64,000 bases of DNA from JANQMY01 sp965227095 (GTDB taxonomy: Bacteria; Pseudomonadota; Alphaproteobacteria; JANQMY01). Below, one piece after another: positions 61,538-64,000 of the stretch. The notes under the pieces are model-generated. The model had not been told where the DNA came from and ran no database searches. It saw only the letters and a program-made list of their open reading frames with translations. The DNA lies in contig CBDDFL010000001.1 of the NCBI GenBank assembly GCA_965227095.1, positions 2,108,001 through 2,172,000 of the forward strand. Direction: 5' to 3'. The position numbers and the translations under genes are program-made. Within the stretch, counting starts at the first letter, position 1, and each line of letters opens with the position of its first letter.

Positions 61538-61890
61538 TTCTATCGTTGAACCCCAAATGGTTTGGTCGTTAAAGATAGAGTGGATCTGTTAATACCGGCT
61601 TATTGTTGAGGTGAGGGGTGGTATGCCAAAAAAGCAACGGAATTCAGCGCCCGCCGCGTGTTTCTAAAGGATTCGTTAGAGTGTTTTCCCGGTATCCGAG
61701 TGTGCGAACGGTCCCGTTTGAGCGTATTGCCCTCCAAGCTAAGCTGTGGAAGCGGGACGGGGGCGTCCCCCTCCGGATCGCCAAACGTTCCGTTGCGAAA
61801 TCCAGGCTGTAAAATTTCAGCCGGGGCCTATACAGTGTCGGGCTGCGCGGGAATCGATGGGATCCCCCGCTGGGGAAACCTGATTTTCGA
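61538..61890. other. Divergent intergenic region, 353 bp
   Basis: No gene is credible. It contains a GC-rich hairpin (GGGACGGGGGCGTCCCC near 61755-61771) and precedes the MATE gene. It could be a promoter/leader region. Confidence 0.4.
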
Positions 61891-63465
61891 ATGACCGATA
61901 TAACAGATCAAAGCACACCGGGCGATCCCAAGCCGCCCTCCGGCGGGACGGTCCCTCCTGCGTCAAAGCCCAATGAGACCAGCCCCCCATCTAAAGTGGG
62001 CACGGTTCAAGACCCGCCCGCTACGGGCCCGCAGGCGAAGGGCGTGGGCGTTGCCAACCTCACCGGCAGTGAGCAAATCGGGGAACCCGCGGCACAATCG
62101 TTCGACCGCCGGCTGATCGAAGACCCGATCGTGCCGACTTTGCTGACCTTTTCTTTGCCGCTGGTGTGGTCGAGCCTCATGCATTCCGTCGTCGGCACCT
62201 ACAGTGCGGCGTGGGTGGGGCAGGTGATCGGCCCCGCGGGACTGACGGCCGTGGTGATCTGCAATGTGATCATTTGGATGATGTTGATGTCCGCCATTAT
62301 GGGCATGGCCACGGCCTCTAACATTTTCATTGCGCAAGCCTATGGTGCAAAAAATTTGACGCAAATGAAAACGGTCACGGGCACATCGATTGTCTTTGTC
62401 GTGATTAGTTCTCTGGTATTGGCAAGCTTGGGGTGGATTTTCACACCCGCGCTGGTGGCGCTGATCTCGACACCGGCGGAAGCCGTTGGCCAAACCATTG
62501 TCTATCTCCGCGCCAGTTGCCTTGCCTCCATCGCGATCTTCCCCTTTGTGTTCATCACCATCATGATTCGCGGCACGGGCGATGCGCGCACGCCCCTGGT
62601 TTTTACGGCCATTTGGCTGGCCATGTTTTGTCTTATTGGGCCGGCCCTGTTGGTGGGCGCGGCCGGCTTGCCTAAGCTTGGGCTCGCGGGCATGGCCTAT
62701 GGCGGCGGGCTCAGCGCGGCCATCGCTCTGGTGATGATGCTGGCCTGGACACACCGTCAGCGGCACGCATTGTCGCTTCAACCCGATGAACTGACCTATC
62801 TGACGCCCGACCGGCAGATGTTTTCCCTCCTCTTGAGGCGGGGCTCGCCCATCGCGCTGGAAGGTGTGTTGATCTCGGGCGTCTATCTGTTCCTCTTGTC
62901 CATGGTGAACCGCTATGGCGCGGAAACGTCTGCCGCCTACAGCGCCAGCACCCAATTATGGGGCTATGTGCAAATGCCCATCGGCGCCATTGCCGCCTCG
63001 GTGTCGTCCATTGCGTCCCAGAACATCGGCGCGGGCCGATGGGACAGGGTGGGGGAATTGGCGTGGAAAAGCTGCGCGGTGGCCGGCGCCATCACCACAT
63101 TTTTGGTTGTGCTGATCTATGGCTTCGGCGACCTGCTGTTGGGCCTGTTCTTGCCCGATGGCGGCGAGACATTGTCGATCGCGCTGCGCATCAACCTTTT
63201 GGTGATGTGGAGCTGGATCCCCCTGGCGGTAACGCTTGTGTTGTTTGGGGTGGTGCGCGCGAACGGCGCCATGATGGCCCCGGCGCTGATCATGATCGGC
63301 GCCTTGTGGCTGATCCGCATTCCCTTTGCAGAGGCGATGCAGCCGGTGCTGGGGGCGGATGCCATTTGGTGGAGCTTCCCCGCCGGCACCATTTCCTGCG
63401 CGGCACTGGCCTATGCCTATTACCGCTGGGGCGATTGGCGCTCGAAGACGCTGATGGACGGGTGA
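61891..63465 (+). CDS. MATE-family multidrug/toxin efflux transporter
   Basis: The 524-aa protein has an unusually long, Pro/Gly/Lys-rich N-terminal tail (about 75 residues) before the 12-helix MATE core: DPIVPTLLTFSLPLVWSSLMHSVVGTYSAAWVGQVIGPAGLTAVVICNVI, then IFIAQAYGAKNLTQMK, and the second half RRGSPIALEGVLISGVYLFLLSMVNRYGAETSAAYSASTQLWGYVQMPIGAIAASVSSIASQNIGAGRWDR. It extrudes cationic drugs or metabolites with Na+ or H+. The N-terminal tail is odd for the family. Confidence 0.93.
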   Translation: MTDITDQSTPGDPKPPSGGTVPPASKPNETSPPSKVGTVQDPPATGPQAKGVGVANLTGSEQIGEPAAQSFDRRLIEDPIVPTLLTFSLPLVWSSLMHSVVGTYSAAWVGQVIGPAGLTAVVICNVIIWMMLMSAIMGMATASNIFIAQAYGAKNLTQMKTVTGTSIVFVVISSLVLASLGWIFTPALVALISTPAEAVGQTIVYLRASCLASIAIFPFVFITIMIRGTGDARTPLVFTAIWLAMFCLIGPALLVGAAGLPKLGLAGMAYGGGLSAAIALVMMLAWTHRQRHALSLQPDELTYLTPDRQMFSLLLRRGSPIALEGVLISGVYLFLLSMVNRYGAETSAAYSASTQLWGYVQMPIGAIAASVSSIASQNIGAGRWDRVGELAWKSCAVAGAITTFLVVLIYGFGDLLLGLFLPDGGETLSIALRINLLVMWSWIPLAVTLVLFGVVRANGAMMAPALIMIGALWLIRIPFAEAMQPVLGADAIWWSFPAGTISCAALAYAYYRWGDWRSKTLMDG

Positions 63466-63490
63466 GTTTCTCTGTTGTGTCTTCTCTCTT

Positions 63491-63638
63491 TAACCTCCCC
63501 CTTGTGGGGAGGTCGAAGAAACAAGCTTTAGATTGTTTCTTCGGGTGGGGGTGAAGCGACCGATCAGAACCTCAACCCCCACCCGAAAAATCATTCGCAG
63601 GCTCGGATTTTTCGGCCTCCCCACAAGGGGGAGGCTAA
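63491..63638. repeat. 148-bp fold-back inverted repeat
   Basis: TAACCTCCCCCTTGTGGGGAGG at the left pairs with CCTCCCCACAAGGGGGAGGCTAA at the right. Inner arms TTCTTCGGGTGGGGGTGAAG and CTCAACCCCCACCCGAAAAA also pair. It is a MITE-like structure in which each outer arm is itself palindromic. Confidence 0.75.
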
Positions 63639-63645
63639 GAGTGAT

Positions 63646-63714
63646 TTCGGTGACAGTGCATTAAATAGAGACTGGTATCAAGGGAATTCGGTGACGGAAT
63701 TCGGTGACAGTGCA
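63646..63714. repeat. Direct repeat TTCGGTGACAGTGCA
   Basis: TTCGGTGACAGTGCA is at 63646-63660 and 63700-63714, with a partial copy TTCGGTGAC at 63687-63695. The phrase resembles flanks of RAYT-type elements (from memory), but no transposase reading frame is present here. Confidence 0.55.
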
Positions 63715-63850
63715 CTTAATTATATCCCGCGCCCTTCCTGCATTTTAATCATGCGGCTTCCCGGATACGGGAAATCACGCGTCCCGCCGCAGCTTCGTTC
63801 TGTTCAGCGATCTAGCTGCGAATATGATGATGATCAGATAGGGCTTGTGG

Positions 63851-63971
63851 CGTCATTACCCGGCAAGCAGACGTCAGGCATCCGGCAGGCTGTGCGCCCG
63901 GGTAATCCAGATTGGAATTCCAGCACATGAGGAGAGATGTGGATTGCCCGGACTGACGCCGGGCAATGACG
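63851..63971. repeat. Dispersed two-hairpin intergenic element, copy B
   Basis: It begins CGTCATTACCCGGCAAGCAG and ends GCCGGGCAATGACG, matching copy A at 40363-40493 in ends and hairpin order. It lies close to the window's right end. Confidence 0.8.
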
Positions 63972-64000
63972 ACATAGGGTGGCGCCGTAGCCTCCGCCTT

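Larger units (their letters stand above)
63466..64000. other. Repeat-rich terminal region
   Basis: No gene is credible; the frame at 63691-63930 lies within repeats. It contains the fold-back at 63491-63638, three direct copies of TTCGGTGAC (63646, 63687, 63700) and element copy B at 63851-63971. Confidence 0.6.

Noticed and set aside
63691..63930. 79-aa plus-strand frame near the right end
   Set aside because: It falls in repeated sequence and has no domain; it was treated as non-coding.
1..64000. CRISPR array, rRNA or tRNA genes
   Set aside because: No evenly spaced repeats and no tRNA or rRNA signatures were found by reading; short structured RNAs could be missed.

Overview
The window reads as a piece of chromosome from a Gram-negative, aerobic, heterotrophic bacterium, most likely an alphaproteobacterium. 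The signs are a TonB-dependent receptor, outer-membrane and periplasmic lipoproteins, a bactofilin, a hisS-hisZ-hisG cluster, a Rieske/glutamate-synthase-type fusion, a WS/DGAT acyltransferase, and hairpin-forming intergenic repeats of the kind common in that class. The genus cannot be named from the sequence. No rRNA, tRNA, CRISPR array or intact transposase was seen. Coding density is high and most gene pairs are ordinary chromosomal genes.

Layout. 1-9.7 kb: a partial metallo-beta-lactamase-fold protein, a Sel1-like periplasmic protein, bactofilin, an overlapping Lon-like protease/Usp pair, an acyl-CoA ligase, and a secreted TAP-like hydrolase with a membrane tail. 9.7-14.8 kb: a TonB receptor, a MarR regulator, a cytochrome P450 and an NTF2-like protein. 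The receptor and P450 promoters share an 18-bp identical operator core, so this looks like one regulon. 14.8-19.6 kb: YHS protein, glycerate-kinase-like protein, a haloalkane-dehalogenase-like hydrolase, and an SDR-fold protein that carries both diagnostic motifs of halohydrin dehalogenases. 19.6-22.7 kb: a small accessory patch of unfamiliar genes (57-aa membrane peptide, HTH-like regulator, secreted protein, and a membrane-anchored PD-(D/E)XK protein resembling Shedu) with strong palindromes. 22.9-26.1 kb: a QueG/reductive-dehalogenase-like 4Fe-4S protein fused to an SCP2 domain, a translationally coupled MarR regulator and an acyl-CoA dehydrogenase, behind a promoter with paired GTATATAC sites. 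26.1-31.2 kb: a complete peptide/nickel-type ABC importer operon. 31.5-36.1 kb: WS/DGAT, TetR, a saccharopine-dehydrogenase-like enzyme and a TauE-type exporter. 36.1-40.2 kb: lutABC lactate oxidation and an unusual PAS kinase. 40.5-49.7 kb: VOC protein, Rieske-GltS fusion, PQQ-cytochrome c dehydrogenase, truncated haemoglobin, GST, flavodoxin-like protein, a tandem lipoprotein pair and a hydrolase. 49.9-55.4 kb: orphan CcdA-like antitoxin, a NrtR-like Nudix regulator with a perfect palindromic operator, then overlapping hisS-hisZ-hisG. 55.4-64 kb: a threonine-dehydratase-like gene flanked by inverted copies of a repeat, a class-C-type serine hydrolase, an Hsp70-like protein, a hybrid histidine kinase, a MATE pump and a repeat-rich end.

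The strongest themes are (i) a MarR-controlled uptake/oxidation module (receptor plus P450), (ii) a dehalogenation neighbourhood (haloalkane dehalogenase-like, halohydrin dehalogenase-like, and a distant reductive-dehalogenase-like protein), and (iii) several operator-like palindromes next to genes that could encode their binding proteins. Functional links are inferred from position and motif only.
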